A stretch of 64,000 nucleotides of DNA from JAWVZS01 sp964507825 (lineage in GTDB: Archaea; Thermoproteota; Nitrososphaeria; Nitrososphaerales; Nitrosopumilaceae). The position numbers and the translations under genes were made by a program. Shown in pieces: positions 25,221 through 33,848 of this stretch; within the stretch, counting starts at the first letter, position 1, and every line of letters begins with the position of its first letter. Below the pieces are notes generated by a model. It made no database searches and was not told where the DNA came from. It saw only the letters and a list, made by a program, of their open reading frames with translations. Where the stretch lies: NCBI GenBank assembly GCA_964507825.1, contig CAZDQM010000020.1:1-64000 (forward strand). The letters are read 5' to 3'.

Positions 25221-25252
25221 ATATTATTCGTTTTGAAATTTCAGGTATAATG
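25221..25252 (+). repeat. Right 32-bp direct repeat of the IS110 element
   Basis: Second exact copy of 23717-23748. Confidence 0.95.
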
Positions 25253-25357
25253 CCTTCAGTCGATCTGACCTTGTGCACCTCCACTATCTATGATTAAATT
25301 GGAACACGGCTGTTTGACTCGGTATATAACTACCGGATGCAGCCCTGCACCTAGCAA

Positions 25358-25365
25358 TATTAAAA
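25358..25365 (+). promoter_or_regulatory. TATA box of the secreted protein gene at 25389
   Basis: tattaaaa, 24-31 bases before ATG 25389. It favours this ATG, which opens a signal peptide, over the TTG-, GTG- or ATG-type starts further upstream. Confidence 0.5.
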
Positions 25366-25388
25366 TCATCTGGCACGGAATACGTTGT

Positions 25389-26021
25389 ATGAGGAGTCTG
25401 CTCCTAATTCTGGCGTTTCTGGCGGCTGCCTGCCTGCCTGCATCCGCCCATGCCCATACAACCGTTGAAGTTGAGCAGTTTTCCATAGAGGTTGGGTGGG
25501 GAATCGAACCGCCAATAGTCTCTCACCGCAACAAAGTTGTCTTTGATATTACTGAATCGGGGGGCGCCGACGGCGTAACAATCGGCGTAAAAAACGCGTT
25601 TAAAAGCCTTGATGCCACGGCCAAGTTCGGCGGCGCGGCAAAGCCCCTAGGCATTAATGCCGATCAGAGAGCCGGCCAATACTTTTCGGATATTATTCCA
25701 ACAAAAACCGGGAGTTATTCTGTTGAACTGATAGGTGAGATCAACGGCACCCCCGTACACGTAGAGATCCCAATCGAGGATGTCGAAAGCACCGCAATCT
25801 TGGACTTTCCACCCCGGCAGTCGGGAGGCTCTGAGGATTTGGGGCCTATCCGACAGGCTATGTCGTCGTTGCAACGCGATGTTACGGACCTGCAAGAAAA
25901 CGGCATGACAGTGAACAGTCCGCAAGACTCCGGGGCGGCATACGACTTTGCAATCCTTGGCCTGTCGCTGGGCGCGGCCGGTGTAATCTTGTCGATAATT
26001 GCAATGACAAAAAGAAAATAG
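25389..26021 (+). CDS. Secreted membrane-anchored protein
   Basis: 210 residues from ATG 25389. Signal peptide (MRSLLLILAFLAAACLPASA) followed at once by HAHTTVEVEQ, so the mature protein would begin with a His-rich N-terminus as in CopC-like copper proteins. A beta-sandwich region (about 25-145), a short coiled segment (IRQAMSSLQRDVTDLQEN) and a C-terminal transmembrane helix (FAILGLSLGAAGVILSIIAM) with a KRK stop follow. It faces outward, anchored at the C-terminus. A plastocyanin-type gene converges from the right. A role in copper handling is possible but rests only on the His start and the neighbour. Confidence 0.75.
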   Translation: MRSLLLILAFLAAACLPASAHAHTTVEVEQFSIEVGWGIEPPIVSHRNKVVFDITESGGADGVTIGVKNAFKSLDATAKFGGAAKPLGINADQRAGQYFSDIIPTKTGSYSVELIGEINGTPVHVEIPIEDVESTAILDFPPRQSGGSEDLGPIRQAMSSLQRDVTDLQENGMTVNSPQDSGAAYDFAILGLSLGAAGVILSIIAMTKRK

Positions 26022-26033
26022 AAAGAGAGATTC

Positions 26034-26927
26034 CTACATTCTTGGAATTACTCTAGATTTTGCACTCAATGCAACGATGCTTACAATGGCTATGCCAAGA
26101 ACCATCACCGCGATCGTTCCAAACTCTGGAACTATCTGACTGGTGGCAAGTTGGCCGGACGGTCCGGTTATCTTATCAACCCCGAATCCTAATAGTTCCA
26201 CCGTGACGTCTACTGGGTTGTCCGCTGATGCTTCAAGCGGCAATGGTGGAGTACTTACTGTTGCTTTGCCATCATGCGCATGTTCCTGTCCCTCAAATAT
26301 GACCTCGCCATTTTGCATGGCCGTGACCATAAAGTTTACGTGCTCAAGCATGCCTCCGTCCAGATCTGTGATCTCTACTCTAATCTGCAAGGGACTTGCT
26401 TGCGCGCCCTCGTTGACATTGGAGATGGTTACCATTATCTCATCGATTGATGAGGGGACCTCCATCATAGAGTCATCGTGATCGTCCATGTGATCGTCCA
26501 TGTGATCGTCATCGCGGACTTTGTCTACAACATGTACGATGCCGGTCATCCACGGATGCACGGTGCAAAAGTACGGGTACTCGCCTGGCGCATTGAACTT
26601 GTGACTGAAGGTATTTCCTGACATGAACAGACTGCTGTCAAAGCCGTTTGGATCTTTAAGTCCAACCATGTTCGCGTCTTTCTTCAGATTACCAGATGTT
26701 ACCGTATGGGCAGCATCCTCATTGATCCATGTAACTTCGCCACCAACGTCGACTGTTACCTCGTATGGAACGTAACAGACATTGGTCTCTTCACAGCCTG
26801 GAACGCTAGTGCCCATTCCCACTTGGACCTCTGCTGTTGGGTGATCCGCAAATACGGAGGGCGTTGCATTGACGCCTGCCACAACAGCGAATAGAACAAG
26901 CAGTGATCCTATTGCTAGTATCTTCAT
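26034..26927 (-). CDS. Plastocyanin-like blue copper protein with PEFG-CTERM tail
   Basis: 297 residues. Signal peptide (to about residue 27), a cupredoxin domain with type 1 copper ligands His74 (DAAHTVTSG) and Cys121/His124/Met127 (YFCTVHPWM), a metal-rich linker (DDDHMDDHMDDHDDSM), a beta domain (about 150-255), and a C-terminal VPEFGTIAVMVLGIAIVSIV with a basic tail. The last element is the PEFG-CTERM signal processed by a thaumarchaeal archaeosortase, so the protein ends on the cell surface. In ammonia oxidisers such proteins are thought to carry electrons of the copper-based respiratory chain. The linker may bind extra copper. Confidence 0.93.
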   Translation of the reverse strand: MKILAIGSLLVLFAVVAGVNATPSVFADHPTAEVQVGMGTSVPGCEETNVCYVPYEVTVDVGGEVTWINEDAAHTVTSGNLKKDANMVGLKDPNGFDSSLFMSGNTFSHKFNAPGEYPYFCTVHPWMTGIVHVVDKVRDDDHMDDHMDDHDDSMMEVPSSIDEIMVTISNVNEGAQASPLQIRVEITDLDGGMLEHVNFMVTAMQNGEVIFEGQEHAHDGKATVSTPPLPLEASADNPVDVTVELLGFGVDKITGPSGQLATSQIVPEFGTIAVMVLGIAIVSIVALSAKSRVIPRM

Positions 26928-26980
26928 TGCATAAAGCTTTATTCAGGTAAATAAAAACCTCACTAGAAACTTGGAAAAGT

Positions 26981-27790
26981 CTACTTTTTACACCTTTGGC
27001 ACAGTTTTAGCATGCCTGCGAGCGGCAAACCGACATACATTCCTAGGTTGAGGGCTATTATTCCGATCCCGTAGCCTAAAACCTCCTCCTCGGTGTCCAT
27101 GTTTACGTGGTTCAATAAGGACAGGGATGCAAGCAACGGGGTTATGCCTGCCTTTACGATCTCCTTAAAGGCCGGATTCTGCCGCTCCCAATCGGATACC
27201 GTCGGCGAGAATGAATAATAGAACTGGTTAAACTCGGTCATGAATGCCGTTCCGGACTGTGTCGTAAGCAGGGAATGATCTCTGATCTCCCTTAACATTT
27301 GGACCTCCTTTGCCATCTCGGATCCAAACGTCGCCGTCGCAACAAGGCACCCACTATTATTATCGTCGGTCGCAGACGGTCCGGGATCCTGTTCTGTATC
27401 GCCTACAAACACGGAAAAGGAGACGGTCTCCATTGGAATGGGGTTGAACAGAATTCCATCCACGTCGATTTTTACCTCGTATTGGCCGTCCCTTTGGAAC
27501 AGAATGGGAATGCTTACCGTTCCCTCCGAGGTGTGAATCCTGTTTGTCGGACCGAATATTTCACGACCGTCCTCCGTGACCGTAACAAAGTAATCAATAT
27601 GTATCTGCGTCTGCTGTGTAACGGGATTGACAAAGTCTATGTTCAATTTGGCCTCCTCGCCCGGTTGAATCTTTTGCGGCTCTGTTGTAAAGTCGACCTC
27701 TAGAGTCCCCCCGTCGGTTGGCGCAACTATACCGTATGCAGGCGTCATCATCAGCGACATCACTAGTATCAGCAGTGCAAAAAACCTCAT
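26981..27790 (-). CDS. Secreted CFI-box protein with C-terminal membrane segment
   Basis: 269 residues. Signal peptide (MRFFALLILVMSLMMTPAYG), a beta-sandwich domain (about 25-132), a short acidic linker, then the CFI-box motif GCLVATATFGSEMAKEVQML with REIRDHSLL (Cys148), followed by helical sequence and a hydrophobic segment (GIGIIALNLGMYVGLPLAGM) near the end with a CQRCKK tail. The CFI-box is a C-terminal element found in surface proteins of archaea and bacteria; its processing is not well known. It lies 53 bases upstream of the copper protein on the same strand and may share its transcript. Confidence 0.8.
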   Translation of the reverse strand: MRFFALLILVMSLMMTPAYGIVAPTDGGTLEVDFTTEPQKIQPGEEAKLNIDFVNPVTQQTQIHIDYFVTVTEDGREIFGPTNRIHTSEGTVSIPILFQRDGQYEVKIDVDGILFNPIPMETVSFSVFVGDTEQDPGPSATDDNNSGCLVATATFGSEMAKEVQMLREIRDHSLLTTQSGTAFMTEFNQFYYSFSPTVSDWERQNPAFKEIVKAGITPLLASLSLLNHVNMDTEEEVLGYGIGIIALNLGMYVGLPLAGMLKLCQRCKK

Positions 27791-27975
27791 GTGTATTGTC
27801 TTTGCATGCAGGTAATAAAATTTTAGACCCGCATTCCAAAAGAGCGTTTGAAAATCTGCGTTAAACTATATCCGGATCATGTTTGTTCTTTGTGCACGTG
27901 CACATGACTCCGTTTGAAATGACTCCCCTCCCAAGTCCATATACTTTAATAAGGAAAAACACCTAATCGTTATAC

Positions 27976-29643
27976 TTGTACAGGATTGTACTTATCATTT
28001 TACTGCCCGGATTGATCGCCATCCCATTTACCGGCGAGGCGTTAGGTCATGGATTTGGCGCTGATCAGGCCGCCCCAATCAGCTTTGGTGGAATGGATGT
28101 GACCGTGATGACGCAGCTCTCCCCCGCCGATATCACCGTGGGCCAAGTCAATGATGCAAACATGACCATCAGATTCTTTGACACCCTGACTGATACGAAT
28201 CTAAAAGAAGTCACGTACAGGATCGAGGTTTATCGCAACGACGCATTGTTGGCAAACAACCTCTTTTACGACACGGATGGCGAGCTGACTGTGGAAATAA
28301 GGCCGGTGTTTTCATGCGCGGAGGTGCTGCTTTGGAAATGCACCGATTATTTTGGCGAGAAACATGGGATTGCTGGTGCACTGTTTGCTAGGGGCCAAGG
28401 CCTACCGATAATTCAGGGACCTATATTTGACAAGGGCGGCTTGTACAACATTCAGGTGACAATCGAGGGCGCCATGAGTCCAAAGACACTTGTCGCCGAC
28501 CCGCTAAAGTTTGACACCTTTGTCAGCGTTGCACAGGAGCAGAACTTTATCATTCAAACCGCACAGGCAGAAGAGATCCCGATAGTTGTAAAGACATACT
28601 ATGATGATATCACGTCGTTTGACTATTCGGATAACAACAACATGATTACATTTGATATGCCTTTTGATTGGAGTCCGGATTATATATCACAGGTGCAGGT
28701 GGTTCATGAGGAGATCCGAATCCCAAAAAGCTTTACACCATATGCGGATGGAACCGACTTTAAGGGTTATGTCAACGGAGTCGAAGTAAACAACAGGATT
28801 CTTCTCCTAGATCCATATTCTTATGAAAATGAAAACATAATTCACTTTCTGGTTACGGGAACTGAACTAGAAAGGATCAACGGGCTCCTAGGATCATCCA
28901 ACTACGACGCGGGCAAGATGACCTTTGAGATTGTCCCGCAAACCCCCGCCATTCGAAACTCCATGGAATTCTACTTGGTGGACTATGATACCCGCGAAGC
29001 GGTGGGCTCTACTGTGAATATTTCATGGGACAGCAGCTACGGCGCGGGTGAGAACATTCCGTTCGAGTTTACATTCTTTGACGAGTCCGGGGAACTGCTC
29101 AAGGACATAAAATATGCATATTATGTGATAGATCCAAACGACAACATCATAAAATCCGCCGGTGATGATCCGGACAATCTGGGAATTGAGGCGCTTGAGG
29201 GGATAGACATCCAAGAGATCGTCATCCCGACCGGCGACACGCATCGAATCGACGTCTGGATCCTAGGACAGGGGATTGCCCTTGATCCGACCTATACCGG
29301 TGTGGGCTCTGTCCTTATCGAGGTTGGGCCGCCCTCCGATGCTATTAATCTAGAACCGGATTCGTCCGCGGACCAAGTCGTAATTCCATCATGGGTAAAG
29401 CGCAATGCGGAATTGTGGTCCGCCGGACAGATCGACGATGCCACATTTGTCAGCGGGATTCAATATTTAATCAAGGATGGTATCATTGTAGTTCCCGTGA
29501 CTGAGTCGGAGACAGGGGCGCAGACGGAGATCCCGTCATGGGTGAAAAACAATGCTGAAATTTGGGCCAAGGGGCTGATCGATGATCAAACATTTGCAAA
29601 CGGCCTGCAATGGATGATAGCCAACGGGGCGATCGTAATCTAG
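27976..29643 (+). CDS. Secreted protein with two C-terminal WVKxNAxxW repeats
   Basis: 555 residues from TTG 27976; ctttaata at 27944-27951 supports a leaderless start there. Signal peptide (IVLIILLPGLIAIPFTGEALG), then HGFGADQ and several beta-rich domains. The C-terminus has two copies of a 35-residue helical motif: IPSWVKRNAELWSAGQIDD and IPSWVKNNAEIWAKGLIDD, each followed by a FxxGIQYLIKDGII-type half. This motif ends many thaumarchaeal extracellular proteins and is present in degenerate form at the end of the surface protein at 11757. It may be a cell-wall or S-layer contact. No enzyme motif seen. Confidence 0.85.
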   Translation: MYRIVLIILLPGLIAIPFTGEALGHGFGADQAAPISFGGMDVTVMTQLSPADITVGQVNDANMTIRFFDTLTDTNLKEVTYRIEVYRNDALLANNLFYDTDGELTVEIRPVFSCAEVLLWKCTDYFGEKHGIAGALFARGQGLPIIQGPIFDKGGLYNIQVTIEGAMSPKTLVADPLKFDTFVSVAQEQNFIIQTAQAEEIPIVVKTYYDDITSFDYSDNNNMITFDMPFDWSPDYISQVQVVHEEIRIPKSFTPYADGTDFKGYVNGVEVNNRILLLDPYSYENENIIHFLVTGTELERINGLLGSSNYDAGKMTFEIVPQTPAIRNSMEFYLVDYDTREAVGSTVNISWDSSYGAGENIPFEFTFFDESGELLKDIKYAYYVIDPNDNIIKSAGDDPDNLGIEALEGIDIQEIVIPTGDTHRIDVWILGQGIALDPTYTGVGSVLIEVGPPSDAINLEPDSSADQVVIPSWVKRNAELWSAGQIDDATFVSGIQYLIKDGIIVVPVTESETGAQTEIPSWVKNNAEIWAKGLIDDQTFANGLQWMIANGAIVI

Positions 29644-29651
29644 GTGATTTT

Positions 29652-29867
29652 ATGAAGGATGCCAGAGATATCAATGATATAATGCCAAAGATTCCAAACA
29701 TGAAGTGGGGTGCCCTGATGAACAGGCCTCCCACCCATGCAAAGGTTGAGGAGATGAACAATCTTTTTCCACACAATGGACGGTGGCATACCATCTTTGA
29801 AGAAAAAGACCGGGTCTATGTGGATGAAAAACTAATCTGGAAAAAGGATGCAAAGTCGTGGACCTGA
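29652..29867 (+). CDS. Small hypothetical protein
   Basis: 71 residues from ATG 29652, with ggtgat just upstream as ribosome binding site. The start lies 9 bases after the previous stop, so it is the second gene of that transcript. The protein is soluble, with a WGALMNRPPTHAKVEEMNNL segment and a C-terminal beta hairpin (HTIFEEKDRVYVDEKLIW). No signal peptide and no recognised family. Confidence 0.65.
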   Translation: MKDARDINDIMPKIPNMKWGALMNRPPTHAKVEEMNNLFPHNGRWHTIFEEKDRVYVDEKLIWKKDAKSWT

Positions 29868-29943
29868 CATGGGTGTCGACTGTTACATAATCGCCCGTAT
29901 TACTAAAAATTATTATACGATTTTTTATTCATTTGATTAATTC

Positions 29944-30696
29944 ATGATTCCATTACGCGACGAAAACCCTCATCCACCCGGATACAGGCCCAAGATGACG
30001 ATAGGCCTGATAATTGTGAATGCGGTCGTGTTCTTTTATGAGGTGGCGGCAACCGGACAGTTCTTTGATTTTACCAACCAAAACGCCGCCATACTATTTT
30101 ATGAATGGGGCGCGGTCCCGGCCTGCATCAACGGCGAGATGTTTATCAACAACGGGCCGCTTCAGATAGCCTGTCCGGACATGCCACTTGTCACCCTGCT
30201 AAGCTCCATGTTCATGCACGGCGGCCTGATGCACTTTGGGGGCAACATGCTGTACCTCTGGATATTCGGCGACAATATCGAACTAAAATTCGGCCGGGCA
30301 AAATTCCTCGCCATTTATCTGATGTGGGGGGTTGTTGCAGGACTTGCGCACATGGCAATCGATCCAAGTAGTGTAATCCCCGCCGTTGGGGCATCCGGGG
30401 CAATCTCCGGCATACTGGGCGCATACCTAGTAATCTTTCCCCGCGCCAAGATAATGACGCTGATGTTTTACTTTTTCATCCATGTTCAGGCACGGTGGTT
30501 TCTGCCATTCTGGCTCATCTTCCAGAACCTGATTCCGTTTATGATCGGGGGGTTCGGCGTTGCAGGCGGCGGAGTGGCCTTTATGGCACACATTGGAGGA
30601 TTTGCAATCGGGGTTGCTACCGGCATTGCATACAAAAAGATGCACAAAGCCGAGTTTTCTTACGGCACCCGGTACGGATGGAAGGGAGATTATTAG
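29944..30696 (+). CDS. Rhomboid-family intramembrane serine protease
   Basis: 250 residues with six or seven predicted membrane helices. Catalytic Ser in VGASGAISGILGAYL and catalytic His in FMAHIGGFAIGV. Typical conserved Asn/His helix HFGGNMLYLWIFGDNIE and the loop MFMHGGLMHF. It cleaves transmembrane segments of substrate proteins inside the membrane. It sits in a block of secreted and surface proteins, possible clients, but no direct evidence links them. It has its own A/T-rich upstream region. Confidence 0.93.
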   Translation: MIPLRDENPHPPGYRPKMTIGLIIVNAVVFFYEVAATGQFFDFTNQNAAILFYEWGAVPACINGEMFINNGPLQIACPDMPLVTLLSSMFMHGGLMHFGGNMLYLWIFGDNIELKFGRAKFLAIYLMWGVVAGLAHMAIDPSSVIPAVGASGAISGILGAYLVIFPRAKIMTLMFYFFIHVQARWFLPFWLIFQNLIPFMIGGFGVAGGGVAFMAHIGGFAIGVATGIAYKKMHKAEFSYGTRYGWKGDY

Positions 30697-30730
30697 ATTC
30701 AAATAAATCCTACTCGCGCCCACGAGGCTT

Positions 30731-30907
30731 ATGCCACTGATTACGGTCTCGATGTACCCGGGTAGAACCAGGCAACAAAAGGATGATTACGCCAAGGCCA
30801 TAACTCGGTCAGCAGTTGAGATACTAGGGACAAAAGAAGAGCATGTCATAGTTGTCTTTGACGAAAACCCAAAGGAAAACTGGTTTCTTGCAGGCAAACA
30901 GCTTTAA
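30731..30907 (+). CDS. 4-oxalocrotonate tautomerase-family protein
   Basis: 58 residues, the length of the family. It begins MPLITVSMYPGRTRQQKDDY, so after Met removal Pro1 would be the catalytic base, with Arg in the expected early position. The C-terminal half VIVVFDENPKENWFLAGKQL matches the strand and hairpin of 4-OT proteins. These small hexamers tautomerise enol/keto acids; the substrate here is unknown. A TATA-like caaataaat near 30700 is about 27 bases before the ATG. Confidence 0.85.
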   Translation: MPLITVSMYPGRTRQQKDDYAKAITRSAVEILGTKEEHVIVVFDENPKENWFLAGKQL

Positions 30908-30943
30908 TCATATTTTTATTTCCCACAGATAACGGCAAGTATA

Positions 30944-31753
30944 GTGAACAAGGTTGCCGTGGTCCAGCTTCAATCCTCTACAAGAAAGGAGGAGAACCTC
31001 GAGAAGATCACGGCACATATAGCGGGTGCCGCAAAGAAAGGAGCGTCACTATGCGCATTTCCCGAATTCATGATGTTTTACACCCCACTGGCACAGTCCC
31101 CCTCCGAGCTAGCGGGGCTAGCCGAATCAATGAGCGGCGGCTTTGTACGGAAAATCGCCCAGGCGGCAAGGGAGAATTCCATCGAGGTCGTAGGCACGCT
31201 TTATGAAAAGACTGGAACCGGGAACCGTGTTTATGATACGTCATTTCTGATCAATTCCTCGGGAAGGCTTGTCTCCAAGTATCGCAAGGTGCACCTTTAT
31301 GATGCGCTTGGATTCAAAGAGTCTAAAAAGCTGACTGCAGGCTCGCAGCTTCCACATCCGCAAAAATCCGTAATTGGAAAAATTGGAATGATGATTTGTT
31401 ATGACCTACGCTTTCCGGAGATGTCAAGAAAGCTTGCGGCGGCCGGGGCTGACATTCTTGTCGCGCCGTCTGCATGGGTGCGCGGACCAATGAAGGAGGA
31501 GCACTGGATTACAATAAACAGGACGCGCGCTCTTGAAAACGGCTGCTTTATAATATCTCCCGACCAAGTTGGAAATGTTTACTGTGGGCGGAGTATTGTA
31601 GTTGATCCGTTTGGCAGGGTTCTTTTGGACATGAAGAAGAGACGGGGGATGGCAGTTGTGGAGATTGACAGATCACAGGTAAAAAGGACGCGCAAGATCC
31701 TCCCCCTGCTCAAAAACCGTCGGACGGATCTCTATGCGGATTTTAAGGACTAG
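30944..31753 (+). CDS. Nitrilase-family amidase (Nit2 / omega-amidase-like)
   Basis: 269 residues with the nitrilase triad: Glu in LCAFPEFMMF, Lys in SKYRKVHLYD, and Cys in GMMICYDLRFPEM. This subfamily hydrolyses alpha-ketoglutaramate or deaminated glutathione, i.e. metabolite repair, and is soluble and cytoplasmic. The GTG 30944 start has tatttttatt about 28 bases upstream, fitting a leaderless transcript. It ends at a CTAG that is also the stop of the convergent zinc-finger gene. Confidence 0.92.
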   Translation: MNKVAVVQLQSSTRKEENLEKITAHIAGAAKKGASLCAFPEFMMFYTPLAQSPSELAGLAESMSGGFVRKIAQAARENSIEVVGTLYEKTGTGNRVYDTSFLINSSGRLVSKYRKVHLYDALGFKESKKLTAGSQLPHPQKSVIGKIGMMICYDLRFPEMSRKLAAAGADILVAPSAWVRGPMKEEHWITINRTRALENGCFIISPDQVGNVYCGRSIVVDPFGRVLLDMKKRRGMAVVEIDRSQVKRTRKILPLLKNRRTDLYADFKD

Positions 31754-32178
31754 CCTTGGTGCTTGCAGTTGATGTTTGAGCATGATCTAGTCCATGCCTG
31801 CTTTCTGGAATAGCGAAAGACGACGATCGGCCAAGAGCATGCCTTGCAGGGAACCTTTGTGACCTTGAGCGTTGCCCTTTGTAGCAAGGGCGATGATGCA
31901 TTGCACCCGTTGCGATAGTTTGAACACCCGATGAACCGTTTTTTTGTTTTATGCGACTTGATGACTAGAAGCTTGCCCACCTTGCATTCTGGGCATTCCA
32001 TTAACCCGTCCTTTGGCTCGTTGGTTCCCAGAATCTGATAGGTCTTCTTTTTTGCCGACCATGAAAGGTATCCGTCAGTATCAAGGTATTGGATGATCTC
32101 CGCCCTTAGATTCCTGATGTTGGACTTTGTAGCCCTTGCCACATGCCTAGATTTTGCCCTCGACTTGGATTGCATCAT
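31750..32178 (-). CDS. Topoisomerase-type zinc-finger protein
   Basis: 142 residues. A basic N-terminus (SKSRAKSRHVARATKS), a helical region, then a zf-C4_Topoisom finger (CPECKVGKLLVIKSHKTKKR followed by FIGCSNYRNGC) and a second Cys pair set (CKACSWPIVVFRY ... CSNINCKH). These fingers normally end topoisomerase IA and bind single-stranded DNA; here they stand alone without a topoisomerase domain. It is probably a nucleic-acid binding factor. The stop shares CTAG with the nitrilase gene. Confidence 0.82.
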   Translation of the reverse strand: MMQSKSRAKSRHVARATKSNIRNLRAEIIQYLDTDGYLSWSAKKKTYQILGTNEPKDGLMECPECKVGKLLVIKSHKTKKRFIGCSNYRNGCNASSPLLQRATLKVTKVPCKACSWPIVVFRYSRKQAWTRSCSNINCKHQG

Positions 32179-32237
32179 CTATACTTGCGCGTCCGTTCTT
32201 ATCTTGATTTTGTTTTTGAAGAATTTTTATAGGGATC

Positions 32238-33410
32238 ATGGCCAACGGCACACTAGTGGAAAGCGTTTGCGTCCTTGGTGCAGGTAGCACCAAATATGGC
32301 AAGTTACAAGACAGCATTTCCGATATCACCATTCAGGCGTCAGTTGAGGCCATTGAAAGCGCCGGAATTGATCCAAAGGAGATTGAGGCAGGATACATCT
32401 CCAATGTGTTTGGAATTGCTGACAAGCAGGTTCACTTGGGTCCCGTCGTCATGAGCAACTTGGGCATTCCTGACAGGCCTTCTCTGTCAATAGAGTCCGC
32501 ATGCGGCAGCGGCTCTGTATCGTTCCGAGAAGCATTTGCAAACGTTGCGGCGGGGTTTTATGATGCCGTACTAGTAACCGGCGTTGAGAAGGTTACCCAT
32601 ACCGGCACCGAGTGGACCACGACCTACTTTTCATACTGTTCGGACTTTTTCTACGAGGGCCAGGCAGGAGCCTCGTTCCCAGGACTGTTTGCATCCATGG
32701 CGCGGGCATACCTGTCCGAGTTTAAAACCACCGAGGAAGACTTTGCAAGTGTTGCAGTCAAAAACCATGAGAATGGAATTTTGAATCCAAAGGCGCACCT
32801 GCGAAAAAAGATTACCATTGATGACGTATTAAACTCTGCAGTTGTTGCAAGCCCGCTGAAACTTTATGATTGCTGTCCGTTTTCAGACGGTGCAAGCTCC
32901 GTGATTCTGTGCAATGAAAAATTTGCACGCAATCATTCCAATGATTATGTCAAGGTAATAGGCTCGGGACGTGGCGGTTCCCCCGCCGCATTGCAGGGTA
33001 GGGAACACATGACGACGATTCCAAGTACAAAGATTGCGGCCGAAAAGGCATACGAGATGGCAGGAATCACCGCAAAGGATGTTGACTTTGCCGAAGTACA
33101 TGACTGTTTTACAATTGCAGAGGTGGTCGACACCGAGGATCTGGGGTTCTTTGAAAAGGGCGAGGGAGCAAGGGCGGCCGCAGAGGGTCGGACAAAACTG
33201 AATTCAGAAATATCAATAAACCCATCAGGCGGATTGAAATCCAAGGGCCACCCGATCGGCGCGACAGGCGTGGGTCAGGTCGTAGAGGTATTTGATCAGC
33301 TTGTCGGCAATGCGGACCAACGCACGGTCAAAGACGCGCACATAGGACTGACCCATAACTTTGGTGCAACCGGGGCAAGCTGCGCCGTGCATATTTTCCA
33401 AAGCGTATAA
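32238..33410 (+). CDS. Thiolase (acetyl-CoA C-acetyltransferase type)
   Basis: 390 residues, SCPx-like thiolase of archaeal type. Nucleophilic Cys in LSIESACGSGSVSF (about residue 89); catalytic His in the C-terminal KGHPIGATGVGQVVEVF; a further conserved HNFGATGASCAVH. It splits acetoacetyl-CoA (last step of the HP/HB cycle) or condenses two acetyl-CoA for the mevalonate pathway. The OB-fold/zinc-ribbon partner follows with a 2-base gap, the arrangement known from archaeal thiolase-DUF35-HMG-CoA synthase complexes. No HMG-CoA synthase gene is present in the window. Confidence 0.93.
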   Translation: MANGTLVESVCVLGAGSTKYGKLQDSISDITIQASVEAIESAGIDPKEIEAGYISNVFGIADKQVHLGPVVMSNLGIPDRPSLSIESACGSGSVSFREAFANVAAGFYDAVLVTGVEKVTHTGTEWTTTYFSYCSDFFYEGQAGASFPGLFASMARAYLSEFKTTEEDFASVAVKNHENGILNPKAHLRKKITIDDVLNSAVVASPLKLYDCCPFSDGASSVILCNEKFARNHSNDYVKVIGSGRGGSPAALQGREHMTTIPSTKIAAEKAYEMAGITAKDVDFAEVHDCFTIAEVVDTEDLGFFEKGEGARAAAEGRTKLNSEISINPSGGLKSKGHPIGATGVGQVVEVFDQLVGNADQRTVKDAHIGLTHNFGATGASCAVHIFQSV

Positions 33411-33412
33411 AA

Positions 33413-33778
33413 ATGTCTGCAAAACAAGAGTTTATTGAAGAGGCTAGGGCGGGAAATGTCCTTGCCCGCAGATGCAAGAAATGCAGCGGACTGTACCTTT
33501 CCACGGTTTATTTTTGCACAAACTGCGGAAACAAAGAGTTTGAAAGCCATGTTGTGAGTGGCGCAGGACGGGTCGCAACCTATACCATAATAACCGTGCC
33601 CCCGGCAGGCTTTGAAAAGTATGCCCCCTATGCATGGGTGGTGCTTGCACTAGATGATGCAAACTTGAGGATTTCTGGCTTTATGGCAGAAATCCGAACC
33701 CCAGATGATCTTCCGGTCGGAGCCAAGGCTAGGATCACCGGCTTTGATGACAGGGGAATCATCATGGAAAGACAGTAA
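33413..33778 (+). CDS. DUF35 zinc-ribbon/OB-fold partner of thiolase
   Basis: 121 residues. Rubredoxin-like zinc ribbon with CKKCSGLYLSTVYFCTNCG, then a DUF35 OB-fold (VATYTIITVPPAGFEKYAPY and LRISGFMAEI). DUF35 proteins bind CoA and tether the thiolase to HMG-CoA synthase, channelling acetoacetyl-CoA. It lies 2 bases after the thiolase stop, so the two are certainly co-transcribed. Confidence 0.92.
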   Translation: MSAKQEFIEEARAGNVLARRCKKCSGLYLSTVYFCTNCGNKEFESHVVSGAGRVATYTIITVPPAGFEKYAPYAWVVLALDDANLRISGFMAEIRTPDDLPVGAKARITGFDDRGIIMERQ

Positions 33779-33848
33779 AATAATTTGTTTTAATTATTAA
33801 AAAAATTCCAAGTCGATTTTTAATTATTCGATCAGGTGATCCACGATC

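Larger units (their letters stand above)
23717..25252 (+). mobile_element. IS110-family insertion element with 32-bp direct repeats
   Basis: A single transposase gene lies between two perfect 32-bp direct repeats (23717-23748 and 25221-25252), giving a 1504-bp repeat unit. There is almost no noncoding sequence on the left (10 bases to the GTG) but about 200 bases on the right. IS110-type elements lack classical terminal inverted repeats and move by a RuvC-like (DEDD) plus serine transposase guided by a bridge RNA. A right-hand noncoding end fits the IS1111-like subgroup. It sits between ahcY and a secreted-protein gene and interrupts no recognisable gene. Confidence 0.85.
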
